Assembly (NCBI GenBank): GCA_018287875.1
Contig: JAGVVL010000015.1
Location: 62,001 to 126,000, forward strand
Reading direction: 5' to 3'
Length of the DNA stretch: 64,000 nt
Origin: Nigrospora sphaerica
Taxonomy: Eukaryota > Ascomycota > Sordariomycetes > Amphisphaeriales > Apiosporaceae
Below are positions 1-10,339 of the stretch, piece after piece. Each line of letters begins with the position of its first letter. The first letter of the stretch is position 1. The position numbers and the translations under genes were made by a program. The notes beneath the pieces were generated by a model. The model was not told the DNA's origin, ran no database searches, and worked only from the letters and a program-made list of their open reading frames with translations.

Positions 1-948
1 TTGAGTGGCTCGAGAAAGTCTTTATCCCGAATACCGCCCCCGAGGACCTTTCCAAGTACCGCCTACTCGTTATAGACGGTCATAGTAGCTATATAACAAC
101 TGATTTTATATATCAGTGCTTCTTTTATTATATTTACCTTCTTTTTCTACCCCCTTATACCTCTCATGTCCTCTAACCTCTCGATTTAGCCGTTTTCAAC
201 GCTTTAAAATCGGCGTACCGGAAAGAGCTTGGATCTCTAACTTAGTTAACAGACTTAACGGTAGTTAACAAGCGGAATTTCCTTACTTGCTATCAGAAGG
301 CTCGTTTAGCCGGGCTTACTAGTTAGAATATCCGGAATAGGTAGAAAGCAGCTGGTCTCTAACTGGTAAATATAGCTAAACCGCTTTTAAGCCGGAATTT
401 AGTTTAAAATACGCACTAAACAGCACCCGATACAACAAAATCGAAGCAATCATACTTAAACAGACTCTTACTAATGCCTTAAAAGAGATCTTATACTTCT
501 ACAGTGGTGTGGTCCACTCTAAAGAAGACGTCGGACTTTAAAGACCAAGTACAGCTTTCGAACCAGCTAGCGGAACACTTAACCACCTAACGGCTACTCT
601 TCCGGAACATTCAAAAGGCCTTTAATAAAAAGAATGTCCAATTAGCTACTACTTAAAGGCAAATTCAGGCTCTCAAAGCTAGGATTGAGACTATAAGACC
701 AAGGAAGAGGAAGAAGGTGGATTTAAGCCCTAATTCGAAGTTCGCGAACATTAAAGACATCCACCGGGCTCAGTTGGCGGTCGGGGAGATTGAAAGTGGT
801 CTAGATAAAGAGAGCGATAGCGAAAGCCTAAGTGAGGCTGGTTTTTAGATTAGAGTTGTCATTAATCAAGGCTGCACTTGAAGTTCTATTGATAGGTTTG
901 GTTTTAAGCGTGGTGTTGCTGGGGGGCCGAAATGGGGGTCCTCTAACT
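1..948 (+). mobile_element. Fot1/pogo-like DNA transposon, right-hand part
   Basis: Right end of a DDE transposon whose left end lies outside the window. The terminal inverted repeat closes the element at 948 (reading inward on the minus strand AGTTAGAGGACCCCCATTT) and is followed by TA at 949-950, the target duplication expected of this superfamily. The same terminus opens a second copy at 2736. The element lies inside a HET-domain reading frame. Confidence 0.8.
6..848 (+). pseudogene. Fot1/pogo-type DDE transposase, C-terminal remnant
   Basis: The frame starting at 6 reads W-L-E-K and then the hallmark block around VIDGHSSY, which carries the second catalytic aspartate of pogo/Fot1 transposases (DDE_1 superfamily). 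The same frame reaches a basic tail (PRKRKK near 700-720) and an acidic end, stopping at TAG 846-848. Several in-frame TAA/TAG codons and AT-rich runs break the middle, as expected after RIP. The catalytic N-terminal half lies left of the window. The protein would have cut and rejoined the ends of its own element. It is certainly non-functional. The superfamily call rests on the DGHSSY block and on the TA target site. Confidence 0.75.
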
Positions 949-1336
949 TAGTGTATATCTCGCACATTTTGCTGCTTTGCATTTCCCAATCCTTTTTACT
1001 GTCTTGCATAATGCAGAGAGAATCAATCCATAGAAAACGTACTTTCAGCTTCTGGCACACGACCACAGCGTCGCGCATGACAGGCGACATAATGTTAAGA
1101 GGAATTCCAGCGAGAAACTTGCCCATATTCCTGCTCGTCAATTTCAAATGCTTCTTTGCGGCTTCGGGTGTGCCCCAGCAGTAGCTGAGGGCCATATAGC
1201 TGTTCTCGACTCCTTTAAACTTAGGGTATTTAGATCGCGTGATTTTGTTCAGCAGCCTCGGGCATGCCTCTAGACTGTCGCCTAGATCGATGAGTGGGGA
1301 GGGAACGAAGTCTGGAACCTGAGGGCGGCCTTTTTA
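866..1336 (-). pseudogene. HET-domain (heterokaryon incompatibility) protein, fragment cut by a transposon
   Basis: Minus-strand frame open from about 1336 down to 866. It shows the HET signature in order: YMALSYCWG near 1195, then RFLWIDSLCIMQD and DW...M.EIY toward 960. Upstream residues read LIDLGDSLEACPRLL, the usual lead-in to a HET domain. HET proteins trigger incompatibility cell death when unlike hyphae fuse. After EIYT the frame enters the inverted repeat of the transposon ending at 948, so the last residues (KLEDPHFG onward) are transposon sequence and the rest of the domain is missing. The TA at 949-950 marks the insertion site. An in-frame stop lies upstream at about 1337. It keeps normal base composition, so it is a single-copy gene killed by insertion rather than by RIP. 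Confidence 0.8.
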
Positions 1337-2735
1337 ATCAGGAGCGACCTTCTCTCGAACAAATGCCACATTTCTCTCCGTAAGAGGTTCGGGCTCAGGA
1401 ACGTCTTGATTTGGCAATAAGCATTTTATATCCGCAGATCAGGCTGCGTGGCTCGTGGAGTAGCATCTCACCTTTATGAGTTTCGATATGGAAAAAGATA
1501 CTCTTGAGTGTTCCGGAACGAGACGAATTACATTCCATGGCGACATATCGAGGACTGGAAGAATAACCTCCGTCATTGCGGTATGACGTCCGATAGACCT
1601 TGGTCCACACCGCGATGCAACCACCCTGCTCTCTATTTCCATGGCTTGCCTGCTCGAATTGGGATTGCATACTTTCCTGTATAAGAGAACAAGTATTACA
1701 GCCTCTTATTTCGGACTCCCTACTAGGGAGGTCTGTTAGAACCTTGTAGACTGCACAAAGATAGGCAACACAGTATTCGTTGTCGGGTATAGGTCCTGTT
1801 CAAGTTGAAATATAAAAATCAGTTAGCTAGCAACTTCAAATCTGCCGCCGCATTGTGGGTACATGGAAATTTGTTCCCGGATTAATACTTGCCGGTTTTT
1901 TACCCTTAGAAGATCTTTCCCCTTTCTCGAATCGCTCAAACCCCCAGGAGCAGTATTGACAAATGGGATCGTGGGCACCGGTCGGAGAGATACGAAGCTC
2001 CGGAAGGTTTTGAGCAGTGAACAATCTGGCCTTGAACGCTTAGACTACTTCACAAAGAAGAAGGCCTTCGTTACGGAGGGAGCCCTCCAGAGTACACGCG
2101 CTGTCCGACGCTCGTAAAAAAAATCGGAGATTTGGTCCTCTCCGGCCGTAGTGAGAATCCAGGCAAGTTCCTCCAGTTTCTCGATTTTCTCGGTATTTCT
2201 TGCGAAGACCGCGGGGCCGGCGCCCTTAGCCCCGTCGCGTGTGCGCCAGTGGCTATCTCTGACTTCCTTGCGGAGTTGAGGCACCTTGTCTATGCGCCAG
2301 GGCCGGGGCCCCCACGCGGCATCCAGCCGGTGGCTGGCCATTGACATACGATCGCCAGGAGCAGGTGACATAGTTGTAGACGTAAATATTTGGGCACAGG
2401 GCTAAGGACGAAAATTAGGGCAAGAACTTTTCTGAGTGGATTACCACGGCACGGAGACAAAGGCAAGGGATCTGCCAGAACGATTCAATATCGGGAAAAA
2501 AGCGGATCTACATAATAAATGCAGGCAGCCCCTCTAATTCTGCCTAATCTCACCGCCAGAGCAAAGAAACGAAATCAAGTAAGCAATTAATATGTGAATA
2601 TTATATTTTCAAACTAAATTTGTTTAATATAAAAATTGTTCTTGTATCGCTAAGTACCCTGTGTAGATTTATATGGACAATTTAAGGGCTGGAAGAGGAA
2701 AGATTAAAAAGATAATGCGTCACAGCAGCATCTTA
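1337..2735. other. Host DNA between two transposons; no gene recognised
   Basis: Balanced base composition, unlike the flanking mutated repeats. It should hold the 5' part and promoter of the broken HET gene. Minus-strand open stretches exist at 1439-1642 and 2045-2371, but neither shows a family I recognise. The last 200 bases become AT-rich before the transposon terminus at 2736. Confidence 0.4.
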
Positions 2736-3865
2736 AGTTTGAGGACCCCCATTTAAAGCCTCCCTACATTTGGGGCCCCTAAAAACTAGCCATTGAATTT
2801 CCAGCCCCTTGATTTCTTTTTATATTTACTTTAGAAAATTTGCTTTAATCTATCCGAAACTGAATACCTATATTTAATTTTTTATTATAAAGCAATATTT
2901 AAAAGCAGAACTTCAATAAGGCCTAACTGCTTTTACAGCTAGAAGTGGAATTAAGTAAACCTCTTAAAATTACAGTATACCAAAGTTAACAATTTAAAAC
3001 CAAATTAAAGGTTATTAACTTAAACCTAAAGCTTTTATAAACTAATAAAGGCTTAGACTTGTTTAAAAAGAGCTACTTACGACTTAGATCCTAATTTAAC
3101 CTGTCCTAAGCTTCCGCCTTCACGCGCCTAAGTTAAGAAGTTTGTCGAACGTATCCTCTAAGCTTAAGGCGATAACGAGCTACTTAGAAAGAGGTAGCTA
3201 TAGGCCTTTCTACGTAAGAACCCAGCTATGTAGATCTAGAAAAGCTAGTCTATCGACTTATAGCGTGTTAATAGAGCCCTAATCGAGGTAATTCGCTTAT
3301 AGTTCTAATATCTTTAACTGCCGGAGATTTAAAAGATAAAGCTAGCTAACCGCTATAACATAGATAAAGTAGGACTCTTAAAAAGTGCTAAATCAAACGG
3401 TCTAGTACATAAAGATTTAAAAACACGCTTAGTCTAAAAAAACAGCCTAGTTCTTATGCTTAAACGTTCTTTATTAAATGCATCTTTACTTAAGGCCGCG
3501 CTCTGCCCCCATTAGTCATTTATAAGGGCAAAACGGTTTAATAATAATGGTTCCTAGCTAATTTAAGCTATTCTAAAGGCTAGTAATTTATTGCAACCGA
3601 AAACGAATAGATCATAGATAAAATAGCGCTCAAGTGGCTTAAAAAGCCTTTATTTTAAATACTACCTTAAATAACCCTTCTAAGTACCGTTTACTTGTTA
3701 TAGACGGCTGTAGCAGCTATATAACAACTAATTGTATATTTTAATGCTTCTCTTATCGGATATTCTCTTTTGTTATCCCTTTATACCTATTACGTCCTTT
3801 AATCTTTTGATTTAGCCATTTTTAGTTCCTTAAAATCGACGCACTAAAAAGAGCTTAAATGATGT
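2736..3865 (+). pseudogene. Fot1/pogo-like transposon, second copy, RIP-degraded and truncated
   Basis: Begins right after TA (2734-2735) with the same terminal repeat as the copy ending at 948. The transposase lies on the plus strand. Near 3630-3720 it repeats the WLEK to IDG block, but the aspartate/histidine block is damaged (DGCSS). Stops TAA/TAG are dense throughout. The right terminus is missing and similarity fades at about 3865, next to a copia fragment in the opposite orientation. It is the same family as the first copy but far more AT-rich, so it has been exposed to RIP longer or more strongly. Confidence 0.65.
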
Positions 3866-3959
3866 GTAAAAGGTAGAAGACCGGCCATTTGATAGATCCT
3901 GCTCTTAATAGCCTATGTATGTCTACGGTATCCAGTTTAGAAGACTAGGTTATTGTCCC

Positions 3960-4636
3960 TCTCGTAGTGGCACGCATTAGAAGGTTTCAAAATAGTCAAG
4001 GCCATATTGTTATTTAAAGCTCCTAACGACTAGCCGAGAGTTATATTTAACCAGCTCTCCGGTCACGTCAGTCTTTAACTTAAGGACCCATTTTAAAGTA
4101 AAGAAGAACGTCTTTCTCCCCTAACTTTAGCTCGGTCAACTACTTTAAGAGTTTCTTCCTTTATAATATTCTTTAGTTCGATATAACCTGCGGATAGCCT
4201 CTCTTCTTTATCCTTAGACTAAAGGACTTTCTTTAAGGAACGGAGCTCTTTATAAAGGATAGCGGTTGAAAAAGCTTTATCAAAACGCTTATAAGTTGAC
4301 TTTTTGCTTTTAGAAAGATCATTAGGTAAAACAACCTCAATAGACGTCTTCGAACGTTTTATAATACCCTTTGGGTTTGAAATAGGCCCGGAATTCACGG
4401 TAGAAACGGAAATAATGTTGGAAATGTCATCTTGAGTGCCGTTTCTAGGTAGCGTGGTCGAACCTCCGATTTTGAGTAATCTGTCCTGGTTTCCGGATAA
4501 CATGCGTAAAGAAGTATAGTTTACCCCCTCTGTTTCCGTATTTTCTTCGTTTTTAGATAGATTTCAAAAATGGAAGGTTGGAAAAACACGCTTTTTAAAG
4601 GGCCGGCTAGGGATATAGACGATGCAAATCGAATTT
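3960..4636 (-). pseudogene. Copia polyprotein fragment (integrase C-terminus to RT start)
   Basis: Minus-strand match to the complete copia element at about 18570-19190. A linker stretch at 4219-4503 stays open and reads TQDDISNIISVS and STYKRFDKAFSTAILYKE, nearly the same as the younger copy. RIP-type changes have added stops elsewhere. The fragment ends abruptly at 4636, where an LTR terminus begins. At about 4165 this copy keeps one base more than the complete element and so preserves the reading frame that the younger copy has lost; it documents the ancestral frame. Confidence 0.75.
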
Positions 4637-4886
4637 TGTTACAAGTGATAATTTAATCAGAAGAGAAAGCAGCCCTTTATAAGGGCTTTTTCGATCTTGG
4701 AGGTCGTTTTTTATAGGTAAAAAAACACGAAAGAATGAGGAACTTCTCTTTAAAAGGAACGAGAGTATATTTCGTCTGCTTACTTGCTTACTTGTTAAAA
4801 GTATAGGGCTTACCCCTATACCGTTATACATAGCTAAGTCCTTAACAAAGGATAACGGTATAGGGGTAAGCCCTATACTTTTAACA
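4637..4886 (-). repeat. Variant copia LTR with a terminal palindrome
   Basis: Shares the LTR body (TTCGATCTTGGAGGTCG near 4690-4715) with the copia family but is short. Its last 94 bases form a near-complete palindrome, 4793-4886: the terminus TGTTAAAAGTATAGGGC occurs on both strands, with about 35-bp arms around a 24-base spacer. The solo LTR at 46393 shows the normal single arrangement of this terminus. Confidence 0.7.
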
Positions 4887-5095
4887 CCCCCTCTCTTAAC
4901 CTATACCGTTAGAAGGCTTTATAAGGTAAGAGGAGTAGAAAGACTTATATTCGTAAAGAAATGCTTTCTTTAAGGACTTATACCTTTAAAAGGAAGCCCC
5001 TTAAAGGGCTTATAGCTGCTATAAAAGAGCATGCCTTTATAAAGCAGTTTAAAGTCATGCTAAGGACTTAACACCCCCTTTTTTACACTTATATA

Positions 5096-6955
5096 ACGTA
5101 GATGTCGGGTCAGTCGTGCATGTGGGTCAGTCGTGCACTTCTTACTAATTTCCACCATCTCAACTTCAACTCTACACAACTCCATCAATAAGCATGGGAA
5201 ACCCTTCGAGAGAGTCTCAAATGAACCTGGCGGTCCAGGCAATTCGAACGGATCCTACTTTATCTAACCGACGTGCCGCAAAAATCTTCAATGTCCCTCT
5301 ACCCACCCTTCTCGATAGAATGAAAGGAAAACGCGCCCAACAGGACACCCGCTCTGCCAGTGCTCGATTAACGAAACTAGAAGAGGAGGCAATTGTTAAA
5401 TATGTCATTAACCTGGATTCGCGGGGGTTTGCGCCGCGGCTTAGCGATGTTGACGATATGGCGAATAACATCCTCGCGGCACGCGACGTGTCGCGTGTCG
5501 GGACGCGCTGGGCCTCAACCTTCGTCGCGCGACAACAAGAGCTAAAGACGCGTCTTTCGCGTGTATATGACTACTAGAGAGCCCTCTGCGAAGACCCTGA
5601 GAAAATCGCGGGCTGGTTCGCGCTTTTTAGCAATCTAAAGGCGAAATACGGTATCCTCGACGACGATCTATACAACTTCGACGAGACCGGCTTCATGATG
5701 GGCCAGATCGCGTCCTCGATGGTCGTGACAGGCGCCAATCGCGACGGGAAACGGAAGAAAGTCCAGCCTGGTAATCGGGAATGGGTCACTGTGATCCAGG
5801 GCGTATGTGCGAACAGCTGGTGCGTCCCGCCGTTCATAGCAGTGAAAGGCGTCTACCACCTCGCGAACTGGTACGCCGATAGCTCCCTACCACGCGACTG
5901 GGTTATTAAACCTACCTCGAATGGATAGACCAATAACGAGACAGGCCTAGACTGGATTCGGCACTTCGATAAACACACAGCCGTGCGTGCGAAGGGCCTA
6001 TATCGGATGCTAGTCATCGATGGGCATGAGAGCCACGTTTCGGCTGAATTCCAGGCTTTCTGCAAAGAGAAAAACATCATCACTGTCTCTATGCCTCCGC
6101 ACTTATCGCATATCCTCTAACCACTTGACATTAGTTGTTTTGGTCCATTGAAGCGGGCATACGGTCGCGAAATCGAAGGGCTCATGAAGGCGTATGTGAA
6201 CCACATCACGAAAGCCGAGTTCCTTATCGCCTTCCAAGCCGCGTTTTCAAAGGTTTTTACGCACGAAAACATCAAAGCCGGATTCTACAGGGCCGGTTTA
6301 CTGCCTCTCGATCCGGACAGAATCATATCGAAGCTCGATATGAAGTTATCGACGCCTTCGCTAACTGGAACCCTCCCAGCCGTGACCACCCCATGGACCT
6401 CTCAGACGCCATATAACCTAACTAAGGCGACCTCGCAGACTAACTTTATTAAAAGCCGAGTCCGCCATCACCAGGGGAGCTCTTTAACGCCGATTTTATC
6501 GGCAGTTGACCAGATTGCAAAGGGTACAATGGCGATAATGCACGAGAATGCCCTCCTAAAGGCTGAGAACCGTAACCTTCGAGAGGCGAATATTAGCCTA
6601 GCTAAGCGTTGTGGGGTAAAGAAAGCTCATATAAGGCAAAGAGGCGCTCTTAGTATCGGCGAGGGACAAGATCTTTTAGATTAGAAAGACGTAAACACGC
6701 AGTTAGGGGAGGAAACGCGTGCGAATAGTAGTCGCACAAGGAGGGCGCAACCGCGCGAACAGCGCTGTGGCATATGCGGAAACACCGGTCATAATGCGCG
6801 TACTTGTGAAATGGATATAAAAACCTCCGGAGACTCGGATTCCGGTTAGTTTGAATTGATTTAAGTTGTTGCGGTTGTGTAATTGACTGACTTATCGACA
6901 AGGTGCTGAAAAGTGCACGACTGACCCACATGCACGACTGACCCGACATCTACGT
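5096..6955 (+). mobile_element. Complete pogo/Fot1-like transposon with 45-bp inverted repeats
   Basis: Perfect 45-bp terminal inverted repeats at 5096-5140 and 6911-6955, starting ACGTAGATGTCGGGTCAGTC, flanked by TA at 5094-5095 and 6956-6957. Each repeat holds the motif GGGTCAGTCGTGCA twice in direct order, a likely double transposase-binding site. Three further copies occur at 29688-32101 (full length, minus strand), 33118-33786 and about 38930-39235 (both truncated). This copy is the least mutated of the four. Confidence 0.9.
5194..6849 (+). pseudogene. Pogo/Fot1-like transposase with C-terminal zinc knuckle, four in-frame stops
   Basis: One continuous frame of 551 codons from ATG 5194 to TAG 6847. 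The N-terminal part is a psq/CENP-B-like helix-turn-helix (LSNRRAAKIFNVPLPTLLDR). The DDE core follows: YNFDETGFMMGQ, then LVIDGHESH, then SHILxPLDISCFGPLKRAY. A coiled stretch (ALLKAENRNLREANISLAKR) comes next, then a CX2CX4HX4C zinc knuckle, CGICGNTGHNARTC, near 6765-6810. The frame is interrupted at 5575, 5926, 6118 and 6682, all TAG or TAA where glutamine or tryptophan is expected, so CAG/CAA/TGG changes of the RIP type fit. All core catalytic blocks are still readable. The stop at 6682 separates the knuckle from the core. It cannot make full-length protein. Confidence 0.88.
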
Positions 6956-7636
6956 TAAGGTATAAGGAGTAAAAAGACTTATATTCGTAAAGAAATGCTT
7001 TCTTTAAGGACTTGTACCCTTATAAAAGAAGGGAAGCCTCTTTAAAGGTCTTATAGCCGTGGAGACAGATGCCTTTTTCTGGCAGTTTATAGTGATGCTA
7101 AGGACTAGTACGGCAGTTTATAGTTATGCTAAGGACTAGAGAAGTTCCATCCGCTTATCATCTGGTATACACCCTTTAGTAAGATTTCGGCTATTTCTCT
7201 TATAAGAAGAGAAGCATCGCTATATCCGTAAAGGAGGGAAAGCGATATTTGGTTTCTCATTACCGAAAAGAGCCTCGAAATATCCGTATAATAGTTAACG
7301 GATAAGTAACCGATAAAATCGGCAAACATCGAATATAGCTTATTTAACTCCTAAGGGTAAGGAATAAATAAGTAGCCATATGTTCTTCAGGACGCCGAGA
7401 ACGGCTAATTCGATAATATTCGCTTAAAGCGAAGCCGAGGACTTTAAGACATCCATATCGTTTCGAAGTCCGAAACGAATTTGTAGCTTTAAGGACTTAA
7501 GGTCGCCTTTATAAGCTTTTTGGAGTCGTGGGAGCTAAGGAAGACTTAGGGTCGCTTCCCAGTAGCTTATAAGCCGAGGGGTGTCCGAGGAAAACCGACG
7601 AAGGAGGTTAACGGGGCGTACATCGAAAGATATCGG

Positions 7637-7651
7637 CCCGGGCTCATAACC
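7637..7651 (-). promoter_or_regulatory. Copia-type primer-binding site
   Basis: The plus strand reads CCCGGGCTCATAACC directly before the LTR at 7652. This is the anticodon stem-loop sequence of initiator tRNA-Met, so on the coding (minus) strand it is a half-tRNA primer site. It is identical to the site at 21941-21955. Confidence 0.75.
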
Positions 7652-8146
7652 TGTTGGGGAACGGCCTCCGAGATCGAAAGAGCCCTTATAAAGGGGTTGC
7701 TTCCTCTTTCCGATCGAACCACTACTTCCAACATTACTTCAAGCCAGACTGGATACACGGAGAGGGCGGATTCAGCCCTTACTTATACTTGTTAATCTTT
7801 TATCCTTTTATTAATACAAAGAGGAGAACGAGTAAGTGACTGCGTAAGTGATTACGTGGCTTAGAAGCATATCAAACTTTATAAAGGTTTATGGGGCCTC
7901 ATGGGAGCTTGTGGGGACTTTGAGGAGCCACATAGAAACTTGTAGAAACTTGTGGAAGCTTCTGGGAGGCGTACGCCACGCTTGCGGTTAAGGCGGGCCA
8001 TTGTTGCGGGTAAGCTGGCCCGTGCTCTAGGGTAGGCTGGCTCGAGTTCTAAAATAGGCTTGGTTAAACGATTAGTTTTCTGTTAAGTGCATAGCTTAGT
8101 CTGTAGTAATGGAGAACGGTATAGGATAAGTCTTATACCTACAACA
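7652..8146 (-). repeat. Copia LTR with an internally inverted end
   Basis: Starts TGTTGG as expected, but 7656-7733 is the first 76 or so bases of the LTR in reverse orientation, ending CTTCCAACA. From 7734 the LTR resumes in normal orientation (CTTCAAGCCAGACTGG onward) after losing about 70 bases, and it ends ACCTACAACA at 8146. Transcription signals at this end are therefore rearranged. Confidence 0.75.
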
Positions 8147-8450
8147 GTATGCTTTATACTTTAACAAGTAGGCTTATATAGAATATATAAGTATTATATA
8201 AACCTCTTTTAAGATAGGCTATCCCGGTTATCGGTAGTTAAAGACGAAAGTTGATAGCTTACTACTTCTTCAAATTAAGCTAAATCAAATCAATCTTTAT
8301 TATATAAATAAAAGTCTTGAACTTTTTTCTTAGCATTAGAAAGTGTTTTTAAAAAGCTATTGAGTTTATTTATATAGTTAAAAGTTTATTAAAGTTAAAG
8401 TAGGGTTATGAATTTTAAAGCTAGCTTATTTCTTTTAATATATCATATAT
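8147..8450. other. AT-rich stretch, no gene seen
   Basis: Strongly AT-rich and TA-rich. I see no motif, repeat terminus or frame. It is the old substrate into which the copia solo LTR at 8451 inserted; the matching far side starts at 29034. Confidence 0.5.
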
Positions 8451-8737
8451 TGTTTAAGGTGGTGGTTTGATGGAAAGAGGAATTAACCCTTTTATAAAGG
8501 CTCTTTCGATCTCGGAGGTCGTTTCTTATAAAGAAACACGGAAGAATAAGGAACAACTCTTTAAGAGGAACGAGAGTGTATTTTGTGTGCTTGCTTGCTT
8601 GCTTTAAGATACACTAGATACACAAAGAGGGGAGATTCAGCCTTTACTTATATTTATTAAACCCTTATCCTCTTAGTAATACAAAGAAGAAGACGCGTAA
8701 GTGATTGCGTAAGTGATTACGTGGCTTAGAAGCATAT

Positions 8738-10034
8738 ATTATTATTATTCTTACACCTAGCGACCTATTTAGGCCATGAGGACCCCTTGCGCATCTTAGC
8801 CTAGGAAAACCGTTCCGGGCTAACGTCCGGCCGGGTGAAAAACCTAGGTTCCGCTGCGTCGTACCGCTTCTATGTACTCTTTGACCTGCCATACCGAGAT
8901 CGGGCTCAGCGCGCCCGCTTCCTAGCTGATAAGTTGATTCGCTAGCTGGAACATGTCCAGCCTTCTGGAGCGGAGTAGCCATCTTGCGATGATTCCTGCT
9001 TTTCCTGGGGTGTCGAGCATCCTGTCCGTGTCTATCGGTCCTCCTAGAGCTTGGACGAGATGCTCTCGTCTTTCTCTTTCCCGTGGGCAGAAAACGAGGA
9101 TATACCGGACGGTCTCCCTGCCCTGACCGCAGACGCACCAGGGGCTGTCGAAGCCTAGGACCCTACGCTTAAAAAGGAAGTCTCGTAGCCCAATCTTGCC
9201 AGTCCTCGCTTAAACGAGGATAGAGCTCTCGGCCTTATGGAGTCCCTTATGGAGTTTGAGGACGTGCTTGTCTGGCGGCATCTTAGTTGCTGCCGGGGTT
9301 TATGCTGTTCGATTTTGCCGCGCTTGTTGCCATCTTTGAAGCCAGTCTCTCTCCTCAGCATTATGTGCTGAGTCTCCAGCTAGCCATTCGTCTAGCCACC
9401 TCTTACGATCGGGAGCGTCGGGGCCTTTCGGTCTGCGCCGGCGAGTCGGTCTTGTTAGGATCCATCTAGCTGCGCTTTCGCATCTCGCTTGGATAAGTGA
9501 TGCGATACGCGGCTGTTGGAGCCTCTCTTCCAATGCCGCCACCCTTCTGTTGAGCCACGTGTTTAAGGGGGACACGTAAGCTTCCGTTTCTAGTACTGCG
9601 GTGGCCGTGGCTTTGAAAGCTCCTGTGACCTTTCGGAGGCACTCTATCTGGACGTCGTTGAGTGCCTTGGCTCTATTTTTCGAGATCTGGCGGTGCCACT
9701 CTGAAGCTCTATAGCCTATTGCAGACCGTACAACGGCTGTATAGACTTGGCGGGCTCGCTGGAGAGACGCGCCCCATGTCGAGCCGGCTATCCGATCTAG
9801 AGCATAGACCTGCGTCGCCATCTTCTTCGATATCGACTGGATATGGACGTCCCAGCGGAGACGTCTATCCACCTGGATGCCAAGGACGCGGCAGGAGTCT
9901 TCTGGTTCGATTTCGTGGCCTTCTAAGGCTATCTTTGTGTCCGGACCTTTCCGTCTTCGAGAGAAGTGGACTAGGTGATATTTTTGGACTGCAAAGGTCA
10001 TACCGTGGCTGACTGCCCATTCTTTACAGATCCT
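8738..10034 (-). mobile_element. LINE A, 5'-truncated, with 17-bp target duplication
   Basis: Minus-strand non-LTR retrotransposon. Its 3' tail is an (AAT)n run seen as ATT repeats at 8738-8749. GTGGCTTAGAAGCATAT flanks it perfectly at 8721-8737 and 10035-10051. The 5' end is truncated inside reverse transcriptase at 10034, a standard outcome of target-primed reverse transcription. Target: the copia solo LTR. Confidence 0.92.
8800..10034 (-). pseudogene. LINE ORF2 C-terminal half (RT thumb to zinc finger)
   Basis: Starts inside RT after the catalytic FADD block and reads RICKEWAVSHGMTF, then VQKYHLVHFSRRRKGPD and LGIQVDRRLRWDVHI, typical of the RT/thumb region of fungal Tad/I-like LINEs. The open frame runs to TAA at 9300 and, in the same frame, on to a second stop at 9210-9212. 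Beyond it comes a CCHC-type finger (WCDCGQGRETVQHILVFC) at about 9090-9140. The frame is open upstream into the copia LTR only by chance. Compared with LINE B it differs by few substitutions and so is fairly young. No RNase H catalytic motif was recognised. Confidence 0.8.
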
Positions 10035-10339
10035 GTGGCTTAGAAGCATATAGAATCTTATAGAGGTTTGTGAAGCCTCATGGGAGCTTGTGGGAGCTTT
10101 AGAGAGCCATGAAGAAACTTGTGGAAAGTTGTAGAAAACTTGCAGAAGTTTCCGCGTGGCGTACGCCACGCTTGCGAGTAAAGCGGGCCATGCTTACGGG
10201 TAAGCTGGCCCGTGCCCTAGGGTAAGCTAGCCGAAGCTCTAGAATAGGCTCGGTTAAAGGACTAGCTTTCCGTTAAGTGCATAGCTTAGTCCGTAGTGAC
10301 AGAGAACGGTGTAGGATAAATCTTATACTTGCAATATAT

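Larger units (their letters stand above)
4637..8146 (-). mobile_element. Gutted copia-type LTR element (no pol), hosting a DNA transposon
   Basis: Left LTR 4637-4886, right LTR 7652-8146, with a polypurine tract in minus orientation at 4887-4897 and a primer-binding site at 7637-7651. What lies between is leader sequence, not genes: 7330-7636 resembles the 5' leader of the complete copia (21560-21940). Two repeats of a roughly 170-base unit (4919-5095 and 6957-7125) flank the transposon at 5096-6955. No target duplication matches (AATTT on the left, GTATG on the right), so the ends are probably rearranged. It may have moved only with help from an autonomous copia. Confidence 0.55.
8451..10336 (-). 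mobile_element. Copia solo LTR, split by a LINE and capped by a Gypsy insertion
   Basis: LTR sequence at 8451-8737 and 10052-10336, interrupted by the LINE at 8738-10034. It ends CTTGCAATA (CAACA with a C-to-T change). The Gypsy at 10340 landed on its last bases, so the right flank is now at 29034. Left flank TATAT (8446-8450) against TATTT across the Gypsy gives a plausible mutated target duplication. Confidence 0.75.

Noticed and set aside
4861..4900. Tandem palindromic repeats considered as a CRISPR-like array
   Set aside because: A single inverted repeat without regularly spaced repeats, in a eukaryotic genome; explained by LTR ends.
8665..9138. 157-codon minus-strand frame rich in Arg and Ser
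   Set aside because: It lies over the LINE A C-terminal region in another register; related frames recur over LINE C and E at the same place, as expected for a shadow of conserved DNA.
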